Shown here piece by piece: positions 53,201 to 60,791 of a DNA stretch of 64,000 bases. The stretch's first letter is position 1. Every line of letters starts with the position of its first letter. The translations under genes were made by a program, and so were the position numbers. This DNA is from Ophiodon elongatus (taxonomy: Eukaryota; Chordata; Actinopteri; Perciformes; Hexagrammidae), in contig JACSYO010000444.1 of NCBI GenBank assembly GCA_016806645.1, positions 407,501-471,500 of the forward strand. The letters run 5' to 3'. Below the pieces are notes generated by a model. The model did no database searches and was not told the DNA's origin. It saw nothing but the letters and a program-made list of their open reading frames with translations.

Positions 53201-56200
53201 GGTTCACACAGGCAAATGGCAACGCTTCTAAGAGGCTCCCTGCTACCTCCTGGAGGGTTTCACATGACTTTCATGACTCTCATTAAGCTGACCTCTTACC
53301 ACCTTTCAGTAGAGCAGAGTTGAGGCATTTGCACATCAAGTTCATATTTATCTTATGCAATTTTTAAATCCGCTACGCACAGAAACCTTGCACGCTGAGT
53401 CGGATGTGTTTTAATATTCTATCCGTTTTGTGAAAATTCACAATATGTGACAAAACTGAATGTATTATGAGGGTGCAATGGATAGGGCTATTCCCAAACA
53501 GGGCTAATGAATTAATGGCTTTGGCAAGAAGCAATCGTTTAGCTTCTCTGGAGCACAATCACTCCTGTATGATCTTTCATACATCCTTAGTGTTTCCAAC
53601 CGATTCAAAGCAGTTCTGCAATCATCTGTCATAATATGTCTTTAAATAAAATTGTTTGATGCAAAGTGCAAGGAGACAAAGTGAATGTTATCAGTTGCCA
53701 TTTTAGATGATGATGCCTTAAATGAAAAATGGACTTGGTGTGTAAAGGCTTCTGAAATAAGTGAGAGTTATTGAGTGCTTTTCCTCTTGCTAGATAAGTG
53801 CTCGTGAAAATACATTATTTATCCTATTATGTGATTTCTTAGATGGCTCTCAATTCAATACAGATTTCAATACACTTTTATTCAGATTATGTTAAATATG
53901 TGTTTGATGTTTTTGTTACATCCTCCTTAGAAATCAATTCCTAAAGCTTCAATTACAGTACTTTGTACTGAAGAAAATACATTTTAGGATGAACTGAAAG
54001 TTTAAATGTGCAGTAGGACACGTTCTTGGGCACTCATCGGGGTTACGACACCAGCAAAGTATTAATAGAACCGTGATTAAGGGCAACGGTTTTCAAACTG
54101 TGAGCCGTGCCTCCCTAGTGGGGCTCAGGAGAGTTAAAGGGGAGGTGGGGAAGGAGAAGCGTGACGCAAACACACTGCATGAGGTGACTTTGATTCAAAG
54201 ATTTTACTCCTTCTTGGAGTCTGAATTCAGAACACTCACACAATACTTACAGCGTATTTCTAGATTCAGTGTGACCTACAAACCACGATAATACCACTAT
54301 TGATGTTAATCAAAAATAAAATCTACAACACCGCTTAGAAATCATAGAAAAAAGACTTATAACTCCAGAAACCTTCCTGAGAATCACCACGCGTTCTCCA
54401 GTATCAAGATAACCAGTGAAAGTTGTCTGTATATCGATGGTTACATTGCAAAGGAACTACTATTTGTTAATCTGGCACTACTTTTTTTAATCTACTAAAT
54501 TTAAACAAATGTAGGCTAAGAACAGAGCTCAAGTTGTTGCCCACAGGTAAACGTATAACTCCCGTTTATGCTCCGCTGTTGTCTCATGCTTTGAAACCCT
54601 GCTTTAGGGGAGTTATTATACACGATACACACGATATTGACAGATCTAACGCATGTTATGGTTGTTGCACTCATGAGGTTCTTTGAATGTAATAAAAAAA
54701 CGTTTGATTATCACTTTCCTATTCAAACCTGCACAACACCCACGAGATGTTACATTTCCTCCGAACCAGTTTGTCCTTCAGGAATCTGGCCTGAAGTGTG
54801 ATGGTAGAGGAACAATCGTTTTTGTTTAGAGAGTAAATTTTACCTCCGAGCTGCTGGCAAGAGTTCTCGTTCTTGCTGTAACTTTGAAGTGTGCTGCAGC
54901 CTCCCACAAGGTTTGGTTCACTTCACTGACTGCAGCTTTGTTCCTGCACCAACACAACATTCCCTGTTTCTCTGAACAACTTGAGCTGCAGTGTAACATT
55001 TGTGGATCCGACAGATTGCACCGTGAAGCCGGTAGTGTTGGGGTGTCTCCAGACAATGGAACCCCCCCTCGATGAGAGCAGTCTCTTCCTCCACCTTTTG
55101 AGGTTTTGAGTTTCACATGAGAGATTTGGGGTCTGTAAAGGTCCTTCGAGAGGAAAAATGACTAATACTTGATGTCATATTCTGTCTTTTCCTTTACACC
55201 TGCCTCTCCCTACTCCACTGCCCTGCTCTTCTTACTTCTCTTCTCACCTTGTACTATTCTACATTCATCATCCCATGATGCATCATTGATATTTTCCCAC
55301 AGCTTCAAGTAAGTAAACCTTCTTTTCACTGGCATTATTGATTTTTTGAATAGCAAAAAAATGATTTTTTTCCTCTGCTTTTTGTTGCCAAGAAATATAT
55401 AATTCACTTCAGTTGTGTTGGCATGAATTTATCAGAGCCTAACTTTTGAATGTCAGTTCTGTTTCCTAAAACATGAACTTCTTCTGTAATGTAGCATGAA
55501 GAAAAATAAAGAAAATAAAAATATTTCGGTTATAAAGGAACGAGGTTGAGAAGGTTTGTCATACCTTCCTTTTCACTATAATATTGGACATTCATTGTAA
55601 CTCACATGAATCCAAGAATGTAAGAAAGAAGAAGTAGAAGAAAGTGTGATTTCATCTCCATGTTGCTCGAAGACATTAAAATGGCCCAAAATGAAAAATG
55701 AGGAATAACACTCAGATGACATTTATAAATGATTTATGCCTTGAAGACACATCATTAGTGAATAATTCATATCATTCCCCCAGAAACACTTTTTTGAGAT
55801 AAACTAATTCAGTTTTACATCAGTGAAATAATTCAAGCAAATTGTTTCCACGGGGCAACGCAGAAGATAATATATTGATTTAAGTCGTTCATAACTTCAC
55901 AGGTACTGGGCACTTACCAGTTACCAAATTGATGATGTTGGAGCTAACAAGAGCAGACTCAGCTCATTTTGTCTGCTCGCCTCATTTCCATTAACCAATA
56001 CTTTTGTCCAGGCCGGGGTGATACTATTGCCCTCCCCAACACCTTTGGGCTTTTCTCCTCTGCCCTTTCAAGAGCGGTTGTGTATAATACTGATGAATCT
56101 ATTCAATGAATTGAACCGGTCAAAGCGGTGTCAGTGCTGCAGGGGAAACTTCAGTGTGTAGTGTCAACAGTACAAGCTTAACTGCCATCAGATATTCGGT

Positions 56201-59200
56201 CGGTGCAGTCCAAAGAGACAATTATAGACTTCTGCTCTTTGATATGTGAGTTTTTAAAGCAACATAAGACAACAGCTCTACAAACTTGCCAAATAATCTG
56301 CTCAAACTGCAAGTCAAACTATTATTTGATACGTTGAGGGAAAAAGTCTTGGCATTGAGCAATAAAAATGCAAAAAACAACCAATAGGGATCTGGTGAAC
56401 TGAAATAAATAGTCCCACCCTTGAAGCAGTGTTTGCAATCATAAGCAATCATACATTTTCAGCTCATTTTGCGCCTGTATGTTTCAAAGGGAAAGGAAAA
56501 GTTCCTGGCCATTCTGCATCGCTACATGGAGATCCATGGGACGGTCTACTATGAGACACAGCGTCCTCCAGAGGTGCCTGCCTTTGTTAAGAACCACGGT
56601 CTGCTGCCTCAGCAGGAGCTGCAGCAGCTCCTCAGGAAGGCCAAGGTGGGAACATCACTAAGGCTTTCATGATCCTCCAAAATACGTGTGTTCGACCGGG
56701 ATATGAGCAGCTCAGTGTATAAACTCATGATCTCCTCCTCCTTTTTATTTTTTCTGTCAAGCTGTTCATTGGGTTTGGCTTCCCCTACGAAGGTCCCGCC
56801 CCTCTGGAGGCCATAGCCAATGGCTGCATCTTCCTACAACCCAAGTTTAATCCTTCTCACAGCTCTCTCAATCATGACTTCTTCAGAGGGAAGCCCACCT
56901 CCAGGAAGGTAGATGCTCTTATTTTTATCTTGGCCATTAGGATGAAGGCACTTATATAAGCAAATAAATATTGAGTACACAGATCTTGACTTCACTTGTT
57001 TTATTGTGATTGTGAATAATATATCACATTTATTCCTCCCCAGGTGTCCTCTCAGCATCCTTATGCAGAGCAGTACATTGGCAGACCGCATGTCATCACT
57101 ATCGATTTCAATAACTCTGAAGAGTTTGATGCGACCATCCGTGAGATCATGAGAATCAATGTATGTTAATTTATTGGTGCTTACCATCCAAGCGCAGCAC
57201 TACTCATTCAACAAAATATCGGCCTTATAATATTATCGTCGACCACAGTACACCGCTGCATAACGATAATAATAGTTTGCTCTTGCACGCTTTAAAGTCT
57301 GGCTTGACCCACTTTTGAAGCCCTCAGCCTTTAATAGACCTCTTCATCATGGCAACCTGCATTACAGCAAAATGCTTAGCTGGCCCGCCCTCCGCTCTCC
57401 GTGCTGCTAATTGCTTGAGATATTATGCGGCTCAGGAGGTGAACTGCACCCACACCTGGGTGTACATGGCAACCTTCCAGAGGCCAGCTCTGCAGACAGA
57501 AAGCATTGTCCACAGCAGATCATATTAATCAATCATGCTGTGCTCAATCTGTCGCCAGAACAACACCGAGCCGCGGCCTCTCACGGTGCCAAGATGCACG
57601 TGTGCCTCTACCTGCCAGGTTTGTTAAATAGACCTTGTGTGTCCTGCTGATAGAAGCGAGAGGAAGTATCACTTGTGGCGCCGGTAAGTGCTTAAAAAGT
57701 GGATCCTAGCGGAAGGAAAAACAATACTAATCACACAGGCTGACTGGGCAAGTTTCCCCTTCATTTTAAAGGTTTAGATGAAAGAAAGAGCCGCTTCATT
57801 TTCCGTCATCTTGATGAGCTACCTGAAAAGTGCATGTGTATTTGATTCAGACACAATTGTAAAAAGATTATAATTTGTAATCGCGGTTGATTGTTAAATT
57901 TTCATAGTATCGATAATACCGATAAATATAGCATCCAAAAGTGTGATATTTTGGGAGAGCAGCTTTTTTTGCTCTCTCACTGAGAGTTAACGTAGATGAG
58001 AAGATTGATTGGTCACTAGAAGCCGGTTAGCTTAGCTTAGCTTAGCTTAGCTTAGCACAGAGATTGGAAGCGGAGGGAAACAGCTAGCTGGCTCTGTGCA
58101 TAGAATAAAAATCTGCACCTCGAAAGCTCAATAATGAACACGTTATGCAGTGCGTCGGACTGTTTCTTGACAGAGAGCAGTTACTTCCTGTCTCAATGGT
58201 TGCCTGGCAACCGGTCACTTTGGTTACACTTGGTAATTAGTTAGCTTTAGAGTTGCTGGTTGGTGGATTTTGTTACCTTTTTTTGTTAGCACAGAACCAG
58301 GCTAGCTGTTTCCCTACGTGTCAACTCTTTGTGCTAAGCTAAGCTAACGGACTGCTGGCTGTAGCTTTATATTTACAGTACAAACATGAGTGGGGTCAAT
58401 CTTCGTATGACAACAAATAAGCGCATTTCCAAAAATAACAAAGCTTTCCTTCAGCTTCTGTAGTATTTGGGTAATAGGAGTTGAGCATATGTGATGTAAT
58501 GTTTAAGTTTAATGAGATGCATTCTAGTTTAATAATATTATATGTAGTCAAAGCACACAATGTTCTTTATTCAGCACATATTCAGGTATTGTTGCTCATG
58601 TTGTTGATGTTAGATACCTTCTTCTGTCAGCGAGCTCAAGAGCCGTCTCACACACTGTTGCCTCGGATTCTAATGGCTCCATGGCAACAGCGCATGATGG
58701 AAATGAGGCAACAGGCAGCTGATAAAGAAGCACTAAACTGTCTGAGACACCTGCCTGATCTTTCCCTCTAGCTGGGTTTGTGTGCCTTGCTCTGGACATG
58801 GCTGCTTCTAGCATAACCCACCTCAGGAACGTGGAGGCAGTTTCATGTTATCGTTTTGTCATGAAATAATGTTGCTCGCATCATTTTTTTATTCTGTGGC
58901 AGAGCAATGCAATCAGTTTATATATCAGAATTGCACAGTCATATTAAAAAAGTTTTCCGCTGCTGAATTCAAATCACCCTCAATGAAGCATTCTCCTCTC
59001 TCTCGCTCAGATTCTATTATATAAATATGCCCAAAAGGCAAATTGGAATATCTGATGAAGTGCCAGATACATTTCATTAAACTCAGATGAAATAAAGTAA
59101 TAAGAGAGTGCTAAAAGGAACACAACACTAAAAGGAACCATTTATCAGTTTAAAAGCCTGAGTGCTTCAATGGCCTGATAGTAAACAATGAGATCTCACT

Positions 59201-59835
59201 TTAGGTACCGTGGGAGACATTCATTGCACAATCACTTCCTGCACTGAGACGCCTGACAGAATGTATCCTGATATATTCATAATAAGTGAAATCATCACAA
59301 AACAATAGGTTTAGAAATGTAGTGAATACATTAATATAAACCTCCTTGCGTCACTTTTCTACAGCAGCAGCATAATGTCTTCCTGTTACTGCTGTGTTCT
59401 CTACGACACTGTTAGCATAAAACACTGGAGAGCCATTGATCGGTGTCTCAGTGAATTACAATATATTTCCTGTCATCAAAGAGTCAGACAATGAGTGACG
59501 GGCCTTAACAGTGACACTGAAAACGACACCCAAAGGACCCAGAATGCACTAAAACATCAGCCCCCTCGGTACCGGATGACCTGTGGTCGACTTTCAGTTT
59601 AATCCGTTGTTTGACATATTGATGTAGTCGTCACTAAACATAATTAAATCAGTTCTCAAAGCTGTCACCTGTGATGTATTAGGTCATTGATTTTAATGTG
59701 TGGCATGATATAAGCCTCTCACAATCACGCTAATGAATATGTCATCTTTGATTAACTATCAGATGTTCCTATGATTATGATATCTTATTTCTGTGGACAC
59801 ACACACATACAGACACACAGACACACAGACACACA

Positions 59836-59870
<35 letters not shown>

Positions 59871-59986
59871 CACCACTGTTTCTTCATCTGTGTGAACATC
59901 TGTGTTTGCAGGTGGAGCCCTTCTTGCCCTATGAGTACACCTGTGAGGGGATGCTTGAAAGAGTTCACGCCTACATTCAGAACCAG
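11140..59986 (+). CDS. mgat5b: mgat5b: alpha-1,6-mannosylglycoprotein beta-1,6-GlcNAc-transferase B (3' end outside window)
   Basis: This is a Golgi type II glycosyltransferase of family GT18 (GnT-Vb/IX). The family adds beta-1,6-GlcNAc from UDP-GlcNAc to alpha-mannose, making branched N-glycans and, for the B form, branched O-mannosyl glycans in brain. Sixteen exons with compatible phases give 637 residues: a short cytoplasmic tail (1-23), a signal anchor (about 24-41), a coiled stem (62-145), a cysteine-rich segment (Cys181, 192, 205), and a catalytic region from about 282. Glu309 in GGPLGE matches the glutamate proposed as catalytic base in MGAT5 (Glu297). The nucleotide-sugar-side motif GFPYEGPAPLEAIANGC is at 529-546. 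Sequons are at Asn93, 125, 212, 443 and 596. The MVRRCL start, WMRARWTSDPCYAF and the Leu-Gln insertion favour mgat5b over mgat5. The start aligns with the mammalian one. The final exons are not in the window. Confidence 0.95.
11208..13065 (+). other. mgat5b intron 1
   Basis: 1.86 kb. The 12460-12890 part is a probable degenerate repeat (listed separately). The 3' end is a very C-rich polypyrimidine tract. No nested gene is seen. Confidence 0.8.
12460..12890. repeat. Probable degenerate interspersed repeat
   Basis: Begins GGGGCCGGGCGAT, has several ATCACGATA/CTCGATA words, and ends near GATATATTATCATATTG and CCCCCAACC. This resembles fish repeats whose ends read as a GGGCGATAT motif and its complement. 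Judged from memory, with poor end definition. Confidence 0.35.
13066..13178 (+). CDS. mgat5b: mgat5b exon 2: signal anchor
   Basis: Codes Arg23 to the first base of codon 61. Residues 24-41 form the single membrane helix (IFVVGIGFFSLCFLMTSL). Acceptor CCTGCAG, donor GTAAGC. Confidence 0.95.
14747..14836 (+). repeat. (CA)n microsatellite
   Basis: About 45 perfect CA units, followed after a 32-base gap by a GT run (14868-14890), so the two tracts could pair as a large hairpin. Confidence 0.95.
14868..14890 (+). repeat. (GT)n microsatellite
   Basis: About 11 GT units, complementary to the preceding CA tract. Confidence 0.9.
15082..15146 (+). repeat. (CT)n microsatellite
   Basis: Pyrimidine tract of CT units with single T interruptions. 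Confidence 0.9.
18354..18388 (+). repeat. (GT)n microsatellite
   Basis: About 17 GT units within intron 2. Confidence 0.9.
19341..19391 (+). repeat. GGAGGGA minisatellite
   Basis: Seven-base unit GGAGGGA repeated about seven times. The regular G-runs could form a G-quadruplex on the plus strand. Confidence 0.85.
23184..23328 (+). CDS. mgat5b: mgat5b exon 3: stem region
   Basis: Codes residues 61-109 with ESRGVLRKISDMLE and KRMDAL heptad-like hydrophobics, plus the sequon Asn93. Acceptor TTTTTCAG, donor GTACGG. Confidence 0.9.
24014..24110 (+). repeat. (AT)n microsatellite
   Basis: Over 40 AT units. The open frame of Tyr-Ile repeats across it is an artefact. Confidence 0.95.
24417..24450 (+). 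repeat. (AT)n microsatellite
   Basis: AT units ending in GTATATGTAT. Confidence 0.9.
24499..24570 (+). repeat. (GT)n microsatellite
   Basis: About 36 perfect GT units. Confidence 0.95.
25432..25506 (+). repeat. Imperfect (GT)n microsatellite
   Basis: GT units interrupted by GA, CT and GC, suggesting an older tract. Confidence 0.9.
27589..27698 (+). CDS. mgat5b: mgat5b exon 4: stem region
   Basis: Codes residues 109-146, with VERIQAIAQNMSDMAVRVEQIL as the stem coiled segment and the sequon at Asn125. The acceptor GTGATCAG lies in a GT-rich context; donor GTACGA. Confidence 0.92.
28629..28664 (+). repeat. G-rich GGGGGT repeat
   Basis: Successive runs of four to five G separated by single T or A. 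Strong G-quadruplex potential on the plus strand. Confidence 0.8.
29191..29214 (+). repeat. (GT)n tract upstream of exon 5
   Basis: About 11 GT units ending 44 bases before the exon 5 acceptor. Confidence 0.85.
29258..29331 (+). CDS. mgat5b: mgat5b exon 5
   Basis: Codes residues 146-170, including CEIPKDLRYPDCPGKMD, two cysteines of the N-terminal luminal region. Acceptor CATGCAG, donor GTAAGT, ending in phase 0. Confidence 0.92.
29332..30667 (+). other. mgat5b intron 5
   Basis: 1.34 kb with an (AT)n tract. The rest is AT-rich without recognisable features. Confidence 0.8.
29559..29600 (+). repeat. (AT)n microsatellite
   Basis: About 20 AT units. Confidence 0.95.
30668..30835 (+). CDS. mgat5b: mgat5b exon 6: cysteine-rich luminal segment
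   Basis: Codes residues 171-226, with WMRARWTSDPCYAFYGVDG and YLSEVEWFCPP, the most diagnostic mgat5b stretch. Cys181, Cys192 and Cys205, and sequon Asn212. Acceptor CTTCCAG, donor GTTACA. Confidence 0.97.
30836..32278 (+). other. mgat5b intron 6
   Basis: 1.44 kb. A C-rich pyrimidine stretch is at 31490-31535. Bases 31560-31900 are low in simple repeats and could be conserved non-coding DNA, but nothing specific is identified. Confidence 0.75.
32279..32443 (+). CDS. mgat5b: mgat5b exon 7
   Basis: Codes residues 227-281, with GTGKESLSFMKRRIRRMAAQW. Acceptor TCATCCAG. The donor after AGG is GTGACT, weak at positions +4 to +6, but it is the site that preserves the frame into exon 8. Reading on would hit TGA within 21 bases. 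Confidence 0.92.
32444..36964 (+). other. mgat5b intron 7
   Basis: 4.5 kb. It holds a perfect 54-bp palindrome (35506-35559). Segments near 33720-34480 look like decayed interspersed repeats that I cannot classify. No gene is seen. Confidence 0.75.
35506..35559. repeat. Perfect 54-bp palindrome
   Basis: Two 27-base arms with no spacer, centred on TAGCTAATTAGCTA. Each arm ends in TGTCAGTTTGCAGGC or its complement. Homology stops at both outer ends. Confidence 0.95.
36965..37134 (+). CDS. mgat5b: mgat5b exon 8: start of catalytic domain
   Basis: Codes residues 282-337 and two bases of Gly338. ILVHVGFLTEESG begins the first Rossmann-like half. GGPLGEMVQWAD contains Glu309 (37046-37048), equivalent to the proposed catalytic base of MGAT5. 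Acceptor GCATTCAG, donor GTGAGT. Confidence 0.96.
39369..39402 (+). repeat. (TAA)n microsatellite
   Basis: About 11 ATA/TAA units directly abutting a repeat fragment (39403-39535), where it may be the tail of a retroelement on the minus strand. Confidence 0.9.
39403..39535 (-). repeat. Probable retroelement fragment with ATT-rich tail
   Basis: On the plus strand, GTCGTTCCACAGTTGAAGGGCCCTGATGGCAAAAGC resembles a widespread fish repeat. On the minus strand the frame reads LQLWNDL followed by SFKSLLKTHF, like the C-terminus of LINE reverse-transcriptase ORFs, and the (ATT)n run follows as a tail would. Class uncertain. Confidence 0.35.
41927..41996 (+). repeat. (AT)n microsatellite, interrupted
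   Basis: AT units with GTAT and AAAT interruptions. Confidence 0.9.
42474..42491 (+). repeat. (CA)n microsatellite
   Basis: About nine CA units. Confidence 0.85.
42695..43030 (+). repeat. Interspersed repeat family copy, left of the LINE
   Basis: Shares TCCAGACTRAAAT, TCARCAA and an ATTCTTG/ATTCATG-type block in the same order with the reverse complement of 48425-48640. The CTCAGCTGTACTTTGTGTTTG to CATTATGCCTG part matches, from memory, a repeat common in fish. Confidence 0.55.
43609..44330 (+). pseudogene. LINE endonuclease domain, frameshifted
   Basis: Visible motifs are RTWNVTSL at the start, LLGDFNAH (44016-44039) and STDHHLVVSW near 44308, as in apurinic-like LINE endonucleases. The reading frame changes near 43910 and 44070, each fixable on paper only by a small indel. 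The second is next to a G run. Confidence 0.85.
44400..46201 (+). pseudogene. LINE reverse-transcriptase and post-RT region, frameshifted
   Basis: Motifs in order are GKAPGVDEI (about 45045), FKKGDRRVCSNYRG (about 45195), EEQCGFRPG, VDLEKAFDRV (about 45427), GLRQGCPLSP (about 45598), FADDVVLL (45706 onward) and KYLGVLF (about 45877). Frame changes occur near 44410, 44870, 44985, 45378 and 45690, and more follow. A short deletion precedes the FADD catalytic motif. The region ends abruptly after DIRRELGVEA. Confidence 0.85.
46511..46543 (+). repeat. (ATGT)n microsatellite
   Basis: About eight tetranucleotide units, 310 bases beyond the LINE end and not contiguous with it. Confidence 0.9.
47171..47214 (+). 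repeat. (GT)n microsatellite
   Basis: About 21 GT units. Confidence 0.95.
48425..48640 (-). repeat. Interspersed repeat family copy, right of the LINE
   Basis: Its reverse complement reads GATCCACTACTTCCAGACTG, then AAATATTTCAGCAACTA and GCCATGAAATT, aligning with 42695-42830 on the plus strand. The two copies are in opposite orientation. Confidence 0.55.
49251..49382 (+). CDS. mgat5b: mgat5b exon 9
   Basis: Codes residues 338-382, with LGVPPGRGSCPLT and PFDLIYTDYHGLQQMK. Acceptor CCTGCAG; donor GTCAGT followed closely by a (CT)n tract. Confidence 0.96.
49383..51821 (+). other. mgat5b intron 9
   Basis: 2.4 kb. It has a CT tract next to the donor and a local 20-base duplication (TGTACTACATTCAAATA, 49748-49786). 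Otherwise nothing recognised. Confidence 0.8.
49395..49421 (+). repeat. (CT)n microsatellite
   Basis: About 13 CT units beginning 12 bases after the exon 9 donor. Confidence 0.9.
51822..51955 (+). CDS. mgat5b: mgat5b exon 10
   Basis: Codes residues 382-426, with RVIDTFGTEPAYNHEEYA and YRTNWGYWNL. Acceptor TTGTCTCAG, donor GTATGT. Confidence 0.96.
51956..52809 (+). other. mgat5b intron 10
   Basis: 854 bases without recognisable features. Minus-strand frames at 52192-52511 have no support. Confidence 0.8.
52810..52940 (+). CDS. mgat5b: mgat5b exon 11
   Basis: Codes residues 427-470, with HTPDNSFMGFV, sequon Asn443 and MAVVYGKEASMWK. Acceptor CCTTGGTAG, donor GTCAGT, ending in phase 0. Confidence 0.96.
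52941..55302 (+). other. mgat5b intron 11
   Basis: 2.4 kb with a CA tract (53136-53158). No gene is seen. Confidence 0.75.
53136..53158 (+). repeat. (CA)n microsatellite
   Basis: About 11 CA units. Confidence 0.9.
55303..55308 (+). CDS. mgat5b: mgat5b exon 12: 6-nt microexon (Leu-Gln)
   Basis: CTTCAA lies between an acceptor (ATTTTCCCACAG) and a consensus donor (GTAAGT). Phase 0 on both sides gives WK-LQ-GKEKF. Mammalian MGAT5B has LQ at this point, whereas MGAT5 lacks two residues there. Neither neighbouring exon can supply LQ: exon 11 ends in AAG and exon 13 begins GGAAAG. Confidence 0.85.
55309..56489 (+). other. mgat5b intron 12
   Basis: 1.2 kb, AT-rich. It ends in acceptor TTTCAAAG. 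A second AG (CATTTTCAG, ending at 56462) lies 27 bases upstream. Confidence 0.75.
56490..56645 (+). CDS. mgat5b: mgat5b exon 13
   Basis: Codes residues 473-524, with YMEIHGTVYYETQRPPEVPA and VKNHGLLPQQEL. Donor GTGGGA. The start at GGAAAG is chosen because the family reads GKEKF here. Confidence 0.93.
56762..56908 (+). CDS. mgat5b: mgat5b exon 14: donor-sugar site motif
   Basis: Codes residues 525-573, with LFIGFGFPYEGPAPLEAIAN (the strongest GT18 signature) and FFRGKPTSRK. Intron 13 before it is only 116 bases. Acceptor CTGTCAAG, donor GTAGAT. Confidence 0.97.
57044..57160 (+). CDS. mgat5b: mgat5b exon 15
   Basis: Codes residues 574-612, with SSQHPYAEQYIGRPHV and sequon Asn596. Intron 14 is 135 bases. 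Acceptor CCTCCCCAG, donor GTATGT. Confidence 0.96.
57940..58445 (+). repeat. Interspersed repeat with inverted-repeat-like ends
   Basis: The left part (GCTCTCTCACTGAGAGTTAACGTAGATGAGAAGATTG) and the right part (GTCAATCTTCGTATGAC) are loosely inverted. The interior has TTAGC repeats and later CTAAGCTAAGCTAACGG, their complement. The right half is shared with 4140-4345. Likely a non-autonomous DNA element. Ends approximate. Confidence 0.5.
58027..58056 (+). repeat. (TTAGC)n tandem repeat
   Basis: About six TTAGC units within the interspersed repeat. Not telomeric (which would be TTAGGG). Confidence 0.9.
59797..59869 (+). repeat. (CA)n with GACACACA units, upstream of exon 16
   Basis: Compound CA repeat ending 42 bases before the exon 16 acceptor. 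Confidence 0.9.
59912..59986 (+). CDS. mgat5b: mgat5b exon 16 (last exon in window)
   Basis: Codes residues 613-637, with FLPYEYTCEGMLERVHAYIQ. Acceptor TGTTTGCAG, donor GTGGGT. The next exon should begin with DFC and carry the C-terminal cysteine-rich region. No acceptor followed by such a frame is found up to base 64000. Confidence 0.95.
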
Positions 59987-60736
59987 GTGGGTCTCAAAAC
60001 TCAACCAAGTCAGCAAGCATGCTGGGTAAGATCATAGTTACGCAATATAAATGATTTCTAGGTACATTTGTTGCATCCTAGCCGAGCAGGTTGGTTGCAG
60101 TTTGGTGGTGTGAATAAAACACAGAAATAGAAACCACATTAATTGTCCAGCTGCTTGAGTCTGACTCAATGTGGCTCATCATAATAGAAGAAAAGAAGTG
60201 CAGTGCATTAATGTGTTACTGAAACTACAACAACTTTGTTAATAAATAATGTTACTAAATTACAATTGTAATCATTGCTACAAAGGACGTTTAGGTTAAA
60301 TACAGTAGTAGTAGGCAGTGTGTCTGATATGTGTGTTTTATACAGTACTTATCTTTTATACAGTGGAACCTGCTTATAGTGATATGTCTCGGTCAAATTG
60401 ATCACTACAAGCGGGACATTCTTTTTTTTCTCATGCAGATTACCCTCTCATTGACATTTATATTTATGACATGAATACAAAGTAATGACACGGACAACGT
60501 CAACATTTAAGACATTTTATTGACAGTTTGAAAATATACTTTTCAAACTAGAAAGGTGCACTCAGTAGAGTGCAGATCTCCGCCAGGTGTGTCTGTAATG
60601 TTTGAAACCACAATTGACCGACTGCTCGCCACAAGTGTACGAGACGCGTCTTTCGCTCGCACCTCTCACTCAACCGATACGCTCTCGTTTTATAACCATG
60701 CAGACGTCTGCATCAGCTCTCTGCAGGCACGCCTCT

Positions 60737-60791
60737 CAGCTCCCTCTCAGCTCCCTCTCAGCTCCGTCTCAGCTCCGTCTCAGCTCCGTCT
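60737..60791 (+). repeat. 11-bp minisatellite (CAGCTCCSTCT)x5
   Basis: Five tandem units: two CAGCTCCCTCT followed by three CAGCTCCGTCT. Confidence 0.95.

Larger units (their letters stand above)
57161..59911 (+). other. mgat5b intron 15
   Basis: 2.75 kb. It contains an interspersed repeat at 57940-58445 and a CA/GACA tract just before exon 16. No gene is seen. Confidence 0.8.

Noticed and set aside
58027..58056. Interstitial telomeric repeat
   Set aside because: The unit is TTAGC, not TTAGGG, and it lies inside an interspersed repeat.
11140..59986. Identification as mgat5 (GnT-Va)
   Set aside because: The N-terminus MVRRCL, the WMRARWTSDPCYAF segment and the Leu-Gln insertion fit MGAT5B, not MGAT5.
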